Positions 51,659-61,049 of a stretch of 64,000 nucleotides of DNA are shown here, piece by piece. Every line of letters begins with the position of its first letter. Position 1 is the first letter of the stretch. Below the pieces are notes generated by a model, which was not told the origin of the DNA, ran no database searches, and was given only the letters and a program-made list of their open reading frames with translations. The DNA lies in the NCBI GenBank assembly GCA_964550375.1, contig CAZJYX010000016.1, forward strand, positions 1-64,000, read 5' to 3'. The DNA comes from JAAYXS01 sp964550375. GTDB lineage: Bacteria > Planctomycetota > Phycisphaerae > UBA1845 > Fen-1342. The position numbers were made by a program, and so were the translations under genes.

Positions 51659-52435
51659 ATGGAAGCTGCGTCCGGCCAAACTCCCGCGCTCGCTGATGCC
51701 CATGTCGTGCGAGCCCGTGCCCTGCACAAGGTGTACCGGACCGGCACGCAACCCGTAACCGCCCTCGCGAACGTGACTTTCGACGTCGCCGCCGGGGAGT
51801 TCGTCGCGATCATGGGTGCTTCCGGCTCGGGCAAATCCACACTGCTCCATCTGATCGGGGGCCTGACGCCGCCGACCTCCGGCACCGTGCTGGTCGAGGG
51901 CGTGGACTTGGGCGCGCTATCCGACCGGCGGCGCACGCTGTTCCGGCGCCGCCGCCTGGGTATCGTCTTCCAGGAATACAACCTGCTGCCCACGCTCACC
52001 GCGCGCGAGAACGTCGCCTTGCCACTGCTGGTTGACGGTCAGCCGCTCAGCGCCTATGCCCGCCGGCTGGACGAGTTGCTGGCAACCGTGCGCCTCGAAC
52101 AGCGGGCCGACCACCGCCCGGAAGCGCTCTCCGGCGGCGAGCAGCAACGCGTCGCCATCGCCCGCGCGCTGCTCAATGACCCGGCCATCGTCTTGGCCGA
52201 CGAACCCACGGGTAATCTCGACTCCCGGCAATCAGTCGAAATCTGGCAGTTAATGCGGCGTATCGCCCGCGAGCAGGGCAAGACGATACTCATGGTGACG
52301 CACGAGGCTTTGGGGGCGGCACACGCCGATCGTGTCCTGGTGCTCAAGGACGGTAACATCGTGGGTACGCTGGCGCCGAAGGGATCCGCGGATGCGGCAC
52401 TGGTCGCAACTGGCTACCAGGAACTGGCGGTTTAA
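51659..52435 (+). CDS. ABC transporter ATP-binding protein (MacB/LolD type)
   Basis: 258 residues from ATG 51659; GTGs at 51602 and 51641 are alternatives, the latter with GAGG at about 10 bases. Walker A GASGSGKST at about 60, Q-loop FQEYNLL, signature LSGGEQQRVAIARAL and Walker B ADEPTGNL, then the H-loop MVTHEA. The MacB/LolD/FtsE subfamily is indicated by the lipoprotein-export-like ADEPTGNLD and by the adjacent long permease. Together they should form a mechanotransmission-type exporter or lipoprotein/antimicrobial extruder acting across the envelope. Confidence 0.93.
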   Translation: MEAASGQTPALADAHVVRARALHKVYRTGTQPVTALANVTFDVAAGEFVAIMGASGSGKSTLLHLIGGLTPPTSGTVLVEGVDLGALSDRRRTLFRRRRLGIVFQEYNLLPTLTARENVALPLLVDGQPLSAYARRLDELLATVRLEQRADHRPEALSGGEQQRVAIARALLNDPAIVLADEPTGNLDSRQSVEIWQLMRRIAREQGKTILMVTHEALGAAHADRVLVLKDGNIVGTLAPKGSADAALVATGYQELAV

Positions 52436-55172
52436 GCGCATCCGCACGCTCGGAGCGCTGCTGGCAATCGCGCTGGGCACCGGCGCGGTCGTCTGGGTCA
52501 ACTGCTGCTACGAGTCCGTCCGCCAAACCATGCTCGGCTGGGCGGTCGGCTGGATCGGCCGCAGCCACATCAGCATCGAATCGCCGCTCGGCAAACGCGG
52601 CGTATTCCCGCTCCGACAGGTGCTGGATATCGCCGCCCTGGACGAGGTCAGACACTTCGCCCCCCTGCTTGTCCAACGGCTGCGCGGCCGACCTCTGCGC
52701 CGCGACGACTATGACGCCGGCCTTCCCTACGATCCCTGGCGCTCGCCCTCTGTTGACTACCACGGCATCGATCTGGACACGGAGTTCCTCGTGCGCGACC
52801 GGCCCATCGTGGCCGGCCGCATGTTGACGGCCGCCGACGAGTTCGCCTGTGTGCTTGAGGCCGACTACGCCGGCGAGGTCGGCGTGGGCCTGGGTGACTA
52901 TCTGCTCATCTGGAACGCCTCCGGCGACACGCGCCACGCGCTTGAGATCGTCGGGCTCACGGACCGCCGTCGCATCGCGCGTTTCCAGCCGCCCCTCGCC
53001 CTGGTGCGGCTGCCGGTCCTCCAGCAGATTACGGGCAACTTCGGCTTCATCTCGGCGGCGGATGTCGTCCTGCGGGATGGCGAGCGCGCCACCGTGTCGA
53101 CGGCCGCCAGCCGCATCCGCCATATTCTCCGCCGCCAGAACGTCCAGGCCCACGCGCGCAGCGCCGAGGCCCGTATGCAGCAGGTCGCGCTGGCCCAGCA
53201 ACAGCAGGAGATCGTCCTGGCCCTGTTGAGCAGCGTGGCCATGCTGACCGCCCTGTTCATCATTCTCAGCACGTTGAGCATGGGTATGCTGGAGCGCATC
53301 TCGCAGCTTGGCTTGCTGCGCTGCGTCGGCATCACCGGCGGACAACTGGCCCTGCTGGTCTTCCTCGAAGTCATCCCGCTGGGGCTGCTCGGCATTGTGC
53401 TGGGCGTGCCCCTCGGCCTGGCGCTGACGGCCTTCAGCGTCTGGCTCGTGCCGGAGTACGTCGGTCAGTTTGCGATCAGTTGGCGCGGCATCGGCATGGC
53501 CATAGCCGCCGGCCTGGCCACCGTCCTGGTCGCGGCCGCCCTGCCCGCCGCCGCGGCCCTGCGCGTCTCGCCCCTGGAGGCTTCCCGCCCGCGCGCCCGC
53601 CGCCCCGCACGCTGGCCCTTGGTCCTCGCATTCCTGCTCGCCGGCGTCCTGCTGATTGCACAGACGCTGATTCTCACGTTCAAGGTATCGCGCGACCTGG
53701 CCTTCGTGCACTGGTCCTCCCTGGCGGTCGTGCTGCTCTACCTCGTCTATGCCCTGTCCGCCCCGCTGTGCATCTGGCTGCTGGGCTCGCCGGCGGTCAT
53801 GCTAGTCGCCCGGCTGGTCCGCGTGCGCTCCCGCCTCCTGCAAGACCAGGTCGGCTACGCCGTCTGGCGCTCGACCGGCATCTGCTGCGGCCTAATGGTC
53901 GGCCTTTCGCTCATCGTCGCCCTATTCGTCCTCAACAGCAGCTTCCGGGCCGGCTGGCAGTTTCCCAGCCAATTCCCCGCCGCATACATCTGGAAGGACG
54001 ACCACTTCGACCTCTCTTTCGAAGAAACGCAACGACGCGTCGCCAGTGTGCCCGGCATCGCCAACTTCACCGTCGGTAACGCCCTGAACGTGGTTGTCGA
54101 GGAGAATCCCAGATCACCCCTGGCCAGGGCCATGCACTCGATTACCTGGTTCCTCGGCAGCGACCCGGACACCCTCTTCGACCTGATTCGCTTCGAGTTC
54201 ATTGAGGGCGACGAGGCCACGGCCCGCAAGCTGCTCAATGATCCCCACGCCGCCTACATCCTCATCGCCGCCGACTTCGCCCGCAGCCGCCGCAAGGGCA
54301 TGTATCCCGACGAAGAGCGCGGCATCAGCAACTACGTCAACGTCTGGTTCGGCGATCGCGGCTGGCGGCAGTTCCAGGTCGCCGGCGTAATCGACTCCCC
54401 GGCTCTCGACGTGGCGGCCGGCTATTTCCAGGTGCAGAGCGAGGCGCGCGTCGCGGCTATGGGTTCCGTGATCGGCGCGCACCACCAGCTCAAGCGCCTG
54501 TTTAATATCGATAGCGCCTCGCTCGTGCTGCTCAACTTCGACCTGCCGCCCGCGCCCGTCCCGCCGGACTGGCCGCCGCCGCCGGATTCTCCCGCCGGCC
54601 GCCGGCTGCCAGCGTACTGCCATGACGCGCGAATACCGCTGGAGAACCGCTGGCAACGCCTGCGCGAGGACCTTGTCCTCGGCGACGTCTGCCGACAGCT
54701 TGAGGCGCCGGTCACACGCTCCGGCACGGTGCGCGAGCTCAAGGACGAGATCGACGCCGAACTGACGCGCCTGACCTACCTGCTGACGGCCGTGCCGGCG
54801 GTGGCGCTCCTCGTCGCCGCCATCGGTGTCGCCAACCTCATGACTGCCAACGTCACGAGCCGCATGAAACCGCTGGCAATCCTGCGCGCCGTGGGCGCCA
54901 CGCGCGGCCAGATTCTGCGCATGGTAATCGGCGAGGCGGTGGTGCTCGGTGCGTTGGGCAGCGCCCTGGGGGTAGCGCTGGGCCTGCACCTGGCCTGGAA
55001 CGTCACGACCATGACCGCTCGCTTCTCCGGCTTCGCCACCGCCGTACAGATTCCCTGGCCGCTGACCAGCGCGGCCATCGCCCTGACCGTGGGCTTGTGC
55101 GTGCTGGCCGCCATTCTCCCCGCCCGGCACGCCTCACGCGCCAACGTGATCGACGCGTTGCACGTGACCTAG
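52392..55172 (+). CDS. FtsX/MacB-like ABC transporter permease
   Basis: 926 residues from ATG 52392 (AAGGG upstream), overlapping the ATPase gene by 44 bases. One N-terminal helix (TLGALLAIALGTGAVVWVN), a large periplasmic domain, then FtsX-type blocks of helices (LRCVGITGGQLALLVFLEVI; LRAVGATRGQILRMVIGEAV) appearing twice, so it is a duplicated FtsX permease with about eight helices overall, larger than MacB. The tandem organisation resembles LolCE fused or the MacB-like permeases with ten helices. Export of lipoproteins or peptides is a reasonable inference; the cargo is not known. Confidence 0.88.
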   Translation: MRHWSQLATRNWRFKRIRTLGALLAIALGTGAVVWVNCCYESVRQTMLGWAVGWIGRSHISIESPLGKRGVFPLRQVLDIAALDEVRHFAPLLVQRLRGRPLRRDDYDAGLPYDPWRSPSVDYHGIDLDTEFLVRDRPIVAGRMLTAADEFACVLEADYAGEVGVGLGDYLLIWNASGDTRHALEIVGLTDRRRIARFQPPLALVRLPVLQQITGNFGFISAADVVLRDGERATVSTAASRIRHILRRQNVQAHARSAEARMQQVALAQQQQEIVLALLSSVAMLTALFIILSTLSMGMLERISQLGLLRCVGITGGQLALLVFLEVIPLGLLGIVLGVPLGLALTAFSVWLVPEYVGQFAISWRGIGMAIAAGLATVLVAAALPAAAALRVSPLEASRPRARRPARWPLVLAFLLAGVLLIAQTLILTFKVSRDLAFVHWSSLAVVLLYLVYALSAPLCIWLLGSPAVMLVARLVRVRSRLLQDQVGYAVWRSTGICCGLMVGLSLIVALFVLNSSFRAGWQFPSQFPAAYIWKDDHFDLSFEETQRRVASVPGIANFTVGNALNVVVEENPRSPLARAMHSITWFLGSDPDTLFDLIRFEFIEGDEATARKLLNDPHAAYILIAADFARSRRKGMYPDEERGISNYVNVWFGDRGWRQFQVAGVIDSPALDVAAGYFQVQSEARVAAMGSVIGAHHQLKRLFNIDSASLVLLNFDLPPAPVPPDWPPPPDSPAGRRLPAYCHDARIPLENRWQRLREDLVLGDVCRQLEAPVTRSGTVRELKDEIDAELTRLTYLLTAVPAVALLVAAIGVANLMTANVTSRMKPLAILRAVGATRGQILRMVIGEAVVLGALGSALGVALGLHLAWNVTTMTARFSGFATAVQIPWPLTSAAIALTVGLCVLAAILPARHASRANVIDALHVT

Positions 55173-55197
55173 TGCCCACGCTGCTGAGTAGCAACAG

Positions 55198-56301
55198 ATG
55201 AAGCTGCTGATCCCGTTTGCCCTGTGCTGTGCCCTGGCGATCGGCCTGGTCGTCTGGCGTGTCGCCGCATCCGGCGTCGTCACCCCCGCGCCGACGCCGA
55301 CGGCTCCCACGGTACCGCCCCCGGATCTTCCGGACCTCGAAAGCCTGGCCCAACCGCCGCTTCCGGCCGAGACCGCAGCGCCGCCTGCGCTCGTCGCAGA
55401 AGACCTGCCGGACGAACCCGAACGCGCGCCAACGGAGCCCGCGACCGAGTTCACCGCGCCGGCCTCCGCTCCACCGCCGGCACCTCCGGATACGACGTCG
55501 CCCCCCCCTGCCCCTGAACCCGCCGTCCGTTGGGCGGGGGAGCGCAGCGCCGTCACAACCCGTAACCAACTCGCGGCCGCCCGCGAAGTCCTCGCGCGCG
55601 ACCCCGACCACCCGCAAGCCCTGCGGGATGAGCTGGCGGCCCTGCGCACGCTGCAACGCTGGGCCGAGGCGACCGACACGCTGGCCCGCCTGCGCGCGCT
55701 CCACCCCGAACACGCCGACTACGCCCGTGAACACGCCGAAATGCTCCTGCGGCTGGGCTGCCTCAGTAGCACCGTCGCGCCCCTGGATGAATACCTGGAG
55801 CTCAAGCCGGATGATGTCGATGTCTGGACGTGGCTCGCCGGCGTCCGGCAAGCACTCGGGCACCTCGGCGACGCCGAACGCTGCTGGTCCCGCGTGCTGA
55901 CGCTGCGCCCCGATGACGCACACGCCGCCACACAGCGCGGTCACGTCCGGCTGGACCTGCACGACTGGGCGCCCGCCGCCGATGACTTCCGCCTAGCCGG
56001 CCGGCTGGACCCGCAGTCCGTCGCCCCCGCGCTCGGCCTCGCCACGGCGCTCTTCCAACTCGGCCAACCCGAAGAGGCCATGCTGCGCCTGTTGGAGGTT
56101 CACGAAGCGCACCCGCGCAACGTGCAGGTCATTAACCGGCTGGCCGAGCTGAACTGGCGGATATATCGCGAACATCCGGCCGGCCGCGCGGCGAACCTGG
56201 CCGCCACCATTACCTGGTGCCGCGAATCGCTGACGCTCGACCCCGACCAGCCGCCGATCCAGACCCTGCTCGAGACCGCCACCCAGGAGCACGCCCCGTA
56301 G
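55198..56301 (+). CDS. Membrane-anchored TPR protein of the ABC operon
   Basis: 367 residues, 25 bases after the permease stop on the same strand. An N-terminal hydrophobic helix (LLIPFALCCALAIGLVVWR) anchors or exports the protein; a Pro/Ala/Glu-rich linker of about 80 residues follows. TPR units start near residue 120: LAAAREVLARDPDHPQALRD, then VAPLDEYLELKPDDVDVWTW and AERCWSRVLTLRPDDAHAAT. Probably a periplasmic partner that recruits cargo or an outer component for the exporter. Such a trio (ATPase, permease, TPR protein) suggests one complex. No lipobox. Confidence 0.8.
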   Translation: MKLLIPFALCCALAIGLVVWRVAASGVVTPAPTPTAPTVPPPDLPDLESLAQPPLPAETAAPPALVAEDLPDEPERAPTEPATEFTAPASAPPPAPPDTTSPPPAPEPAVRWAGERSAVTTRNQLAAAREVLARDPDHPQALRDELAALRTLQRWAEATDTLARLRALHPEHADYAREHAEMLLRLGCLSSTVAPLDEYLELKPDDVDVWTWLAGVRQALGHLGDAERCWSRVLTLRPDDAHAATQRGHVRLDLHDWAPAADDFRLAGRLDPQSVAPALGLATALFQLGQPEEAMLRLLEVHEAHPRNVQVINRLAELNWRIYREHPAGRAANLAATITWCRESLTLDPDQPPIQTLLETATQEHAP

Positions 56302-56371
56302 CGCCGCCGCCCTTTGCCGCCGCAGCGCCGCTCCCCTACCATGCCCGGGCAAACACACGGAGGTCCGTATC

Positions 56372-57772
56372 ATGGCCGAAATGCTGTTTCACGGGGCGAC
56401 CGGCGAAGTCACCGGCTCCATGCACATGATCCGCATCGACAACCAGTGGGTGGCGCTCGACTGCGGGCTCTACCAGGGTCGCCGGCAGGAGAGCGAAGCC
56501 AAGAACCGCCAGTGGCCGGTAGAGCCGCGCGAGATTTCCGCAGTCATCCTTTCCCACGCACACATCGACCATTCCGGGCGCCTACCCCGGCTGGTGCACG
56601 ACGGCTTCGACGGCCCGATCTACTGCACCCCCGCCACGCGCGACCTCTGCGCCTACATGCTGCCGGATTCGGCCCATATACAGGAGGAAGACGTCTACTA
56701 CGTCAACAAGCGGCGCCAGCGCAAGGGCCTGGAGCCGATCGAGCCGCTATATGCCTACGAGGACGCCCTGCACGCCATCCGCCTCATGCAGAGCATCTCG
56801 TACGACCGCTGGTTCCAGGTCGTACCCGGCCTACTGGCCTCCTTCCGCGAGGCCGGCCACATGCTGGGCTCGGCCGGCGTGCGCGTCGAGTTCGCCAAGC
56901 GCAACGGCAACACGCCGTCGCTGTTCTACTCCGGCGACATCGGGCGCTTCGACAAGCCCATCATCCGGGACCCCGCCCCCCTACCGCCCGACGAGACGCT
57001 CATTTGCGAGAGCACCTACGGCGGACGCGTTAATGAAGACGTCGAGGACGCCAAGCAGCAGTTGACCGAAGTCGTCCGGCAAACGGCTGAGAAAAGCGGC
57101 AAGGTCATCATTCCGGCCTTCTCAGTGGGCCGCACGCAGACGATCGTCTACTTCCTGCACGAGCAGATGATCGCCGGCAATTTGCCGCGCATCCCCGTCT
57201 ACGTCGACAGCCCGCTGGCCGTCAACGCCACCGACGTCTTCAAGATGCACCCGGAGTGCTACGACGCCGAGGCCCGCGCCTTCCATGCCGTCACCGGCGA
57301 TATTCTGGGCGGCGGCTGCTGCCACTACATCCGCAGCGTCGAGGAGAGCAAGGCGCTGCACGGCAAAGACGGCCCGTTCGTCATCATCTCCGCCAGCGGC
57401 ATGTGCGAGGCCGGCCGTATCCGCCATCACCTCAAGAACAACATCGAGAACCCCAAGAACACAATCCTGATACCGGGCTACCAAGCGGCGCATACGCTCG
57501 GCCGGCGCCTGGCGGATGGCGCTCGCCGCATCACGCTCTTTCACGAGGAGTACGAGGTGCGGGCCCGCGTGCGGCAGATTCACGGCTTTAGCGGTCATGC
57601 CGACCAGCGCGACCTGCTGAAGATGCTCGCGCCGCGCGCCGCCGACACTAAGCGCATCTACCTGGTCCACGGCGAGCCGGAGGAGAGTGCGGCCCTGGCC
57701 GAGAAGCTGCGGGCCGCCGGCTTTCGCGACGTGGTCGTCCCGGAGCGCGACGAACGCTCCCGACTGCCGTAG
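56372..57772 (+). CDS. Beta-CASP metallo-beta-lactamase-fold RNA-processing hydrolase
   Basis: 466 residues, with GGAGG 8-12 bases upstream of ATG 56372. MBL motif HAHIDHSG (LSHAHIDHSGRLP) at about 60-72, the second His/Asp pairs in EAGHMLGSAGVRVEF and YSGDIGRFDKP, and the beta-CASP insertion (PAFSVGRTQTIVYFLHEQ; IISASGMCEAGRIRHH; HGFSGHADQRDLL) identify the RNase J/CPSF73-like group of metallo-hydrolases (the YsH/MBL-RNA type). It likely cleaves RNA, endo- or exonucleolytically, or is a related nuclease; the second metal-site residues are in place. Independent gene, not obviously in an operon. Confidence 0.92.
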   Translation: MAEMLFHGATGEVTGSMHMIRIDNQWVALDCGLYQGRRQESEAKNRQWPVEPREISAVILSHAHIDHSGRLPRLVHDGFDGPIYCTPATRDLCAYMLPDSAHIQEEDVYYVNKRRQRKGLEPIEPLYAYEDALHAIRLMQSISYDRWFQVVPGLLASFREAGHMLGSAGVRVEFAKRNGNTPSLFYSGDIGRFDKPIIRDPAPLPPDETLICESTYGGRVNEDVEDAKQQLTEVVRQTAEKSGKVIIPAFSVGRTQTIVYFLHEQMIAGNLPRIPVYVDSPLAVNATDVFKMHPECYDAEARAFHAVTGDILGGGCCHYIRSVEESKALHGKDGPFVIISASGMCEAGRIRHHLKNNIENPKNTILIPGYQAAHTLGRRLADGARRITLFHEEYEVRARVRQIHGFSGHADQRDLLKMLAPRAADTKRIYLVHGEPEESAALAEKLRAAGFRDVVVPERDERSRLP

Positions 57773-57780
57773 CCGGCGGT

Positions 57781-58143
57781 CTAGTCGTCCAGGCGCCGCG
57801 TCTTGGTGCGCCGCTCGCGGGCCTCACCGGTCGGCGGCGGGTCGGTGAACGGGCTGCGCCCTTCCCATTCGCCGGTGCGGGCGTCCATCCATTCCTTCGT
57901 CAATACGCGCCCGTCGTCGTCGAAGAATATCTGGGCGTGGATGTGGCGGTCCTGGTCCTCGTAATACCAGACATCTTGCGCCCGGAATGCCGCCTTGCCG
58001 AGGATGTGCTCCACGTCGGTGCGGTCATCCACACCCGCCTTGATCATGTCGAAGCGTTCCCGGGTGAACTGCCGCTGGCAGCCGCAAAGCGTTGCCAGCC
58101 CCGCCAGGACCACCAGCAAAGGCAGCAGACGATGGACTCTCAC
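57781..58143 (-). CDS. BamE/SmpA-type outer-membrane lipoprotein
   Basis: 120 residues starting at GTG 58143, with AAGGAGG 6-7 bases upstream. The signal peptide ends at a lipobox LCGC; mature N terminus Cys-Gln-Arg. The domain FDMIKAGVDDRTDVEHILGK followed by VWYYEDQDRHIHAQIFFDDD has the SmpA/BamE alpha-alpha-beta fold, with the characteristic helix ending in GKAAF and the strand with YYE. BamE stabilises the beta-barrel assembly complex. The tail is Pro/Arg/Glu-rich. It could also be another SmpA-fold lipoprotein not tied to Bam, since no other bam gene is near. Confidence 0.78.
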   Translation of the reverse strand: MRVHRLLPLLVVLAGLATLCGCQRQFTRERFDMIKAGVDDRTDVEHILGKAAFRAQDVWYYEDQDRHIHAQIFFDDDGRVLTKEWMDARTGEWEGRSPFTDPPPTGEARERRTKTRRLDD

Positions 58144-58468
58144 GACAACACCTCCTTGCCAGTTCGGCCGCGGGCGAACCTGGCGCGCCAATATACGAAC
58201 CAGACACGCGAATGCGCCCACAGGATAGCGTGTCGCCCCCTGGGGTGAGAAGTACCCGTCGCCGCTTGCCGCTCGCTCATCTGGTTGACAGTGGCTTCTG
58301 ACCGAGATGCCTGGCCGGGCCCATTTCTCACGGCGCTGCCGACATTACGGGCAGACCGGGCATTCGGCCGTGGGAGCGACACTGCTCTGCGGCTAGAATC
58401 CGCGCTACTTTACGGCGTGACGTGCCGTGGCGGGTCGGCCGGCCATGAGTGCGCGGGAGCCATTGCCC
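58144..58468. other. Intergenic region between divergent genes
   Basis: 325 bases. TAGAAT at 58394-58399 could be a -10 element for the gene at 58469, but the matching -35 is poor. Nothing else was recognised; two short plus-strand frames here do not look like genes. Confidence 0.4.
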
Positions 58469-59146
58469 ATGTCCGATACTGATGATCGCGTGTTACCTCA
58501 CTGCTCGAAACCGGCATCCCGCGTGCGCGCGCGCTGTGTGGGCGCAGCCATACACCTGCTCGCCATTCTGGTCGCGGCGAGCGCGGCGGTCGTCGCATCA
58601 AACAACTGGTGCTTCGTGCTCTTTCCCGCGGCGCTGGCCGGCTTCTTTGCTGACTATGTTGTGTGCGCGATTCGGCCGGCGTTCATCATGCGCTTGTTGG
58701 CGGCAGTGCTCGTCGGCAGCGCGGTCGGGCTGCTGCTCAACGTCGGACCGGGCTGGGCCTTCCGCGAGGCGTTCGAAATGGAGCCGCCGGCCGGCGTCCG
58801 CGACGTGCGGGTCTGGCGACACTATGCCGGCGGCCCCGGCGAGCACGTGCTGATCATCGAGTTCACGGCTGACTCAGCGGCATTCGAGACGCTGATCCGG
58901 CAGCGCACCGTGGTGCCCGACAGCGTCGGTTTGGAGCGCTGGCGGGCCGCGGGAGGAGAATGGGCACAGGTGCTCGACAACCTGGCCCCGTTCGGCATCA
59001 CCAGCTTCGCGCGGTCGTCGTGGGGGCGGATTCGGCCGCTGGAACGTCCGGAGGCGTTCGACCTGGGCGGGTCGAATCGCGGGACACTCACGCTGTTCCG
59101 CGAGCCCGACACGGGCCGCTGCGTAGCACTGCATGTGCGCTACTGA
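58469..59146 (+). CDS. Small membrane protein, unknown function
   Basis: 225 residues from ATG 58469, which has GGAG 9 bases upstream; ATGs at 58427 and 58445 lie upstream in frame but fit the ribosome-binding site less well. Three transmembrane segments at about 25-85 (AAIHLLAILVAASAAVVAS; WCFVLFPAALAGFFADYVVC; FIMRLLAAVLVGSAVGLLLN) precede a soluble part (VRVWRHYAGGPGEHVLIIEF; VDLGGSNRGTLTLFREPDTG-like segment) of about 130 residues. No family recognised. It lies divergent from the BamE-like gene; function unknown. Confidence 0.6.
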   Translation: MSDTDDRVLPHCSKPASRVRARCVGAAIHLLAILVAASAAVVASNNWCFVLFPAALAGFFADYVVCAIRPAFIMRLLAAVLVGSAVGLLLNVGPGWAFREAFEMEPPAGVRDVRVWRHYAGGPGEHVLIIEFTADSAAFETLIRQRTVVPDSVGLERWRAAGGEWAQVLDNLAPFGITSFARSSWGRIRPLERPEAFDLGGSNRGTLTLFREPDTGRCVALHVRY

Positions 59147-59241
59147 CCGGGCGGGGCGGCGTGTCGGCGCGGTGGGAGCGAGCGGCGTGCGCAGCACCCC
59201 TACGGTCGGCTCCGTTCGGATAACGCGGCAGGCCAGCGGGC

Positions 59242-59270
59242 TTGACTTTCTTATATACGTTTCCTAGAGT
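59242..59270 (+). promoter_or_regulatory. Probable sigma-70 promoter
   Basis: TTGACT (59242-59247), 17 bases of AT-rich spacer, TAGAGT (59265-59270), about 68 bases before the GTG at 59338. It is one of the few AT-rich patches in the window. Confidence 0.55.
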
Positions 59271-59337
59271 TTCCAGACCGGGCGGGCGCTGGGCGGTGTG
59301 GCTCGGCGGCCGGCCGGGGCCGGAATGGAGACGCGCC

Positions 59338-59862
59338 GTGAACCAGCGCCATACCGAGTTCTTTGGGCCGGACCTGGCCCGGGGGCCGTACCCGCCCAAC
59401 CGCATCGAAACCGCCACCTTGCAGATTGCCACCGCCCTGGCGCAACTGCGCGCGCCGCTGACGCGTGACGACGACGCCCTGCGCGGGCACGTGGACTTCA
59501 TCCGCGAGCTGGCGGACCGGCTGGCGCCGGATTGGGCGGCACAGATCACGATCGACGTGGGCGAGGAGGTCAGCAACGCCATCGCGACCTCCATCATCGC
59601 CGTCACGGGGACGTACAGCCTGCTGGAATGCTGGCTGGCGGACGCGCCGGGCGGCGGCATAAGTGCGTATTCGCCGGCGTCGGTCACGTGGAACACCGGG
59701 ACGGTGCTCCAGACCATTACGGCGAACAAGCATTACCTGATAGTGACGCCATACACCGGGGTGGCGGACGTCACGGTGAGCTATCCGGCGTCGCGCACGT
59801 GGTACTGGGCCGTCTGTCGGCACGGGCGTGTGCACTACTCGTCGCAGGTGTTCTTCTGGTGA
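59338..59862 (+). CDS. Orphan protein of unknown function
   Basis: 174 residues starting at GTG 59338 (GGAG about 8 bases upstream). The protein begins NQRHTEFFGPDLARGPYPP, then a helical part (RIETATLQIATALAQLRAPL) and a Gly/Tyr/Ser-rich beta-like C-terminal half (IAVTGTYSLLECWLADAPGG; YSPASVTWNTGTVLQTITAN; VTVSYPASRTWYWA). The beta part looks like a virion or surface structural protein in style, but no family is recognised. A good promoter precedes it, and a small second gene follows 50 bases later, so the pair forms its own small unit. Ends FFW. Confidence 0.6.
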   Translation: MNQRHTEFFGPDLARGPYPPNRIETATLQIATALAQLRAPLTRDDDALRGHVDFIRELADRLAPDWAAQITIDVGEEVSNAIATSIIAVTGTYSLLECWLADAPGGGISAYSPASVTWNTGTVLQTITANKHYLIVTPYTGVADVTVSYPASRTWYWAVCRHGRVHYSSQVFFW

Positions 59863-59917
59863 ATGACGGCGGCGCGCGGGCCGCTGTGGCGGCGTGAGTG
59901 TCGGGAGGCTGACCAGT

Positions 59918-60151
59918 ATGTCCATGCTGACGCGCACCGGGGAGACGGCCGCCGTGCGGACCGGGCGGCGGGGCGTTTATATTGTGCCGCTGCACGCCAT
60001 CGACCTGGAGGCGTTGCCGGCACGGATTGAGGGGCGGCCCATCACCGCGCTCGCGCCGCACCCGGATGAGGAGGACTACCTGTACGTGACGACGGGGCAG
60101 CCCGAATCGCTGGCGTTTCTGGGCCGGCCGTACGTGGACTTGAGGGAGTGA
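59918..60151 (+). CDS. Small protein of unknown function paired with the preceding gene
   Basis: 77 residues from ATG 59918, with GGGAGG about 11 bases upstream; a GTG at 59894 is in frame but lacks a site. Residues include MSMLTRTGETAAVRTGRRGV, a Pro/Leu-rich middle (IVPLHAIDLEALPARIEG), and VTTGQPESLAFLGRPYVDLR. No hydrophobic helix. It directly follows the 174-residue orphan on the same strand and is probably cotranscribed. I do not recognise a family. It converges on the SDR gene, with only 15 bases between the stop codons. Confidence 0.55.
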   Translation: MSMLTRTGETAAVRTGRRGVYIVPLHAIDLEALPARIEGRPITALAPHPDEEDYLYVTTGQPESLAFLGRPYVDLRE

Positions 60152-60166
60152 GGAGCGGTGCGACGA

Positions 60167-60991
60167 TCAGGGTCGGCGGCGTTGGTGCAGCGGCGCGAGG
60201 GCGTCGAACAGGCTCGGGAATGCGGTCACGAGGGCGGCGAAGAGGCGGACCGTGTGGCTTGTCCAGACTTCCGGGCGCGGGCGGCGCAGGCAGCGCACGA
60301 CGGCGGCGGCGACGTCTTCCGGGCGCTGGATGAGCCAGCGCGGCAGGCCGCGGCCGGGCGCGACCGGTGCGGCGGTGTGGCCGCTGCTGCGGCGGGCGGC
60401 TTCGTCGAAGAACTCCGTGCGCGTGGTGATGGGGTGTGCGGAGGCGACCTCGATGCCGTACGGCCGCAGCTCGAGGCGCATGGCGCGGCAGACGTGGTTC
60501 TGGGCGGCCTTGGTGGCGGAGTAGGCCGAGAAGGTCGGCAGGGCGAATTTGGCGACGGCGCTGGAGCACATCAGCAAGTGGCCGGGCCGCTGCTGTGATA
60601 TGAGTCGGCGGGCAGCCGCACACAGCAGGCGATTGGCGGCAAAGAAGTTGACCTCGAAGATGCGGCGCAGGTCGGCTTCGTCCATCTCATGCATGGCGGC
60701 ATGCTGGCCGTAGCCGGCGTTGGCGAAGACGACGTCAAAGCGTCCGAAACGCTGGGCGGCGGTGTCGAGCAGGCGGTCCGGGAGGTGTTCGTCGGCGGCG
60801 TCACCTGCGACGGTGGCGGCGTGGCGGCCGAGTTGCGCGACCTGGGCCGCGACGGCGGCCAGGCGCTCGGGGCGGCGTGCGTTGAGGACGACGTCCATGC
60901 CGGCGCGTGCGCACGCCAAGGCGGTCGCGGCGCCGATTCCGGAGCTGGCCCCGGTGATGATTATGACTTCTCCGGTGAGTGGGCGGGCCAT
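60167..60991 (-). CDS. Short-chain dehydrogenase/reductase
   Basis: 274 residues, classical SDR. Cofactor motif ITGASSGIGAATALA at about 12-26, NAG motif VVFANAGYGQHAAM, catalytic Ser in LLMCSSAVAK and the YxxxK motif in FSAYSATKAAQNHVCRAM, followed by the structural PITTRTEFF. The Arg of NARRPERLAA after the second strand suggests NADP. The C-terminal 70 residues are Arg/Pro-rich and variable. Substrate unknown; many SDRs of this type are sugar, fatty-acid or quinone reductases. Confidence 0.9.
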   Translation of the reverse strand: MARPLTGEVIIITGASSGIGAATALACARAGMDVVLNARRPERLAAVAAQVAQLGRHAATVAGDAADEHLPDRLLDTAAQRFGRFDVVFANAGYGQHAAMHEMDEADLRRIFEVNFFAANRLLCAAARRLISQQRPGHLLMCSSAVAKFALPTFSAYSATKAAQNHVCRAMRLELRPYGIEVASAHPITTRTEFFDEAARRSSGHTAAPVAPGRGLPRWLIQRPEDVAAAVVRCLRRPRPEVWTSHTVRLFAALVTAFPSLFDALAPLHQRRRP

Positions 60992-61049
60992 TTGCAGGGG
61001 AATCTAGCGGAGGAGCGTCGCTTCGACCAGCATGGCCGGCAGCGTTTGG

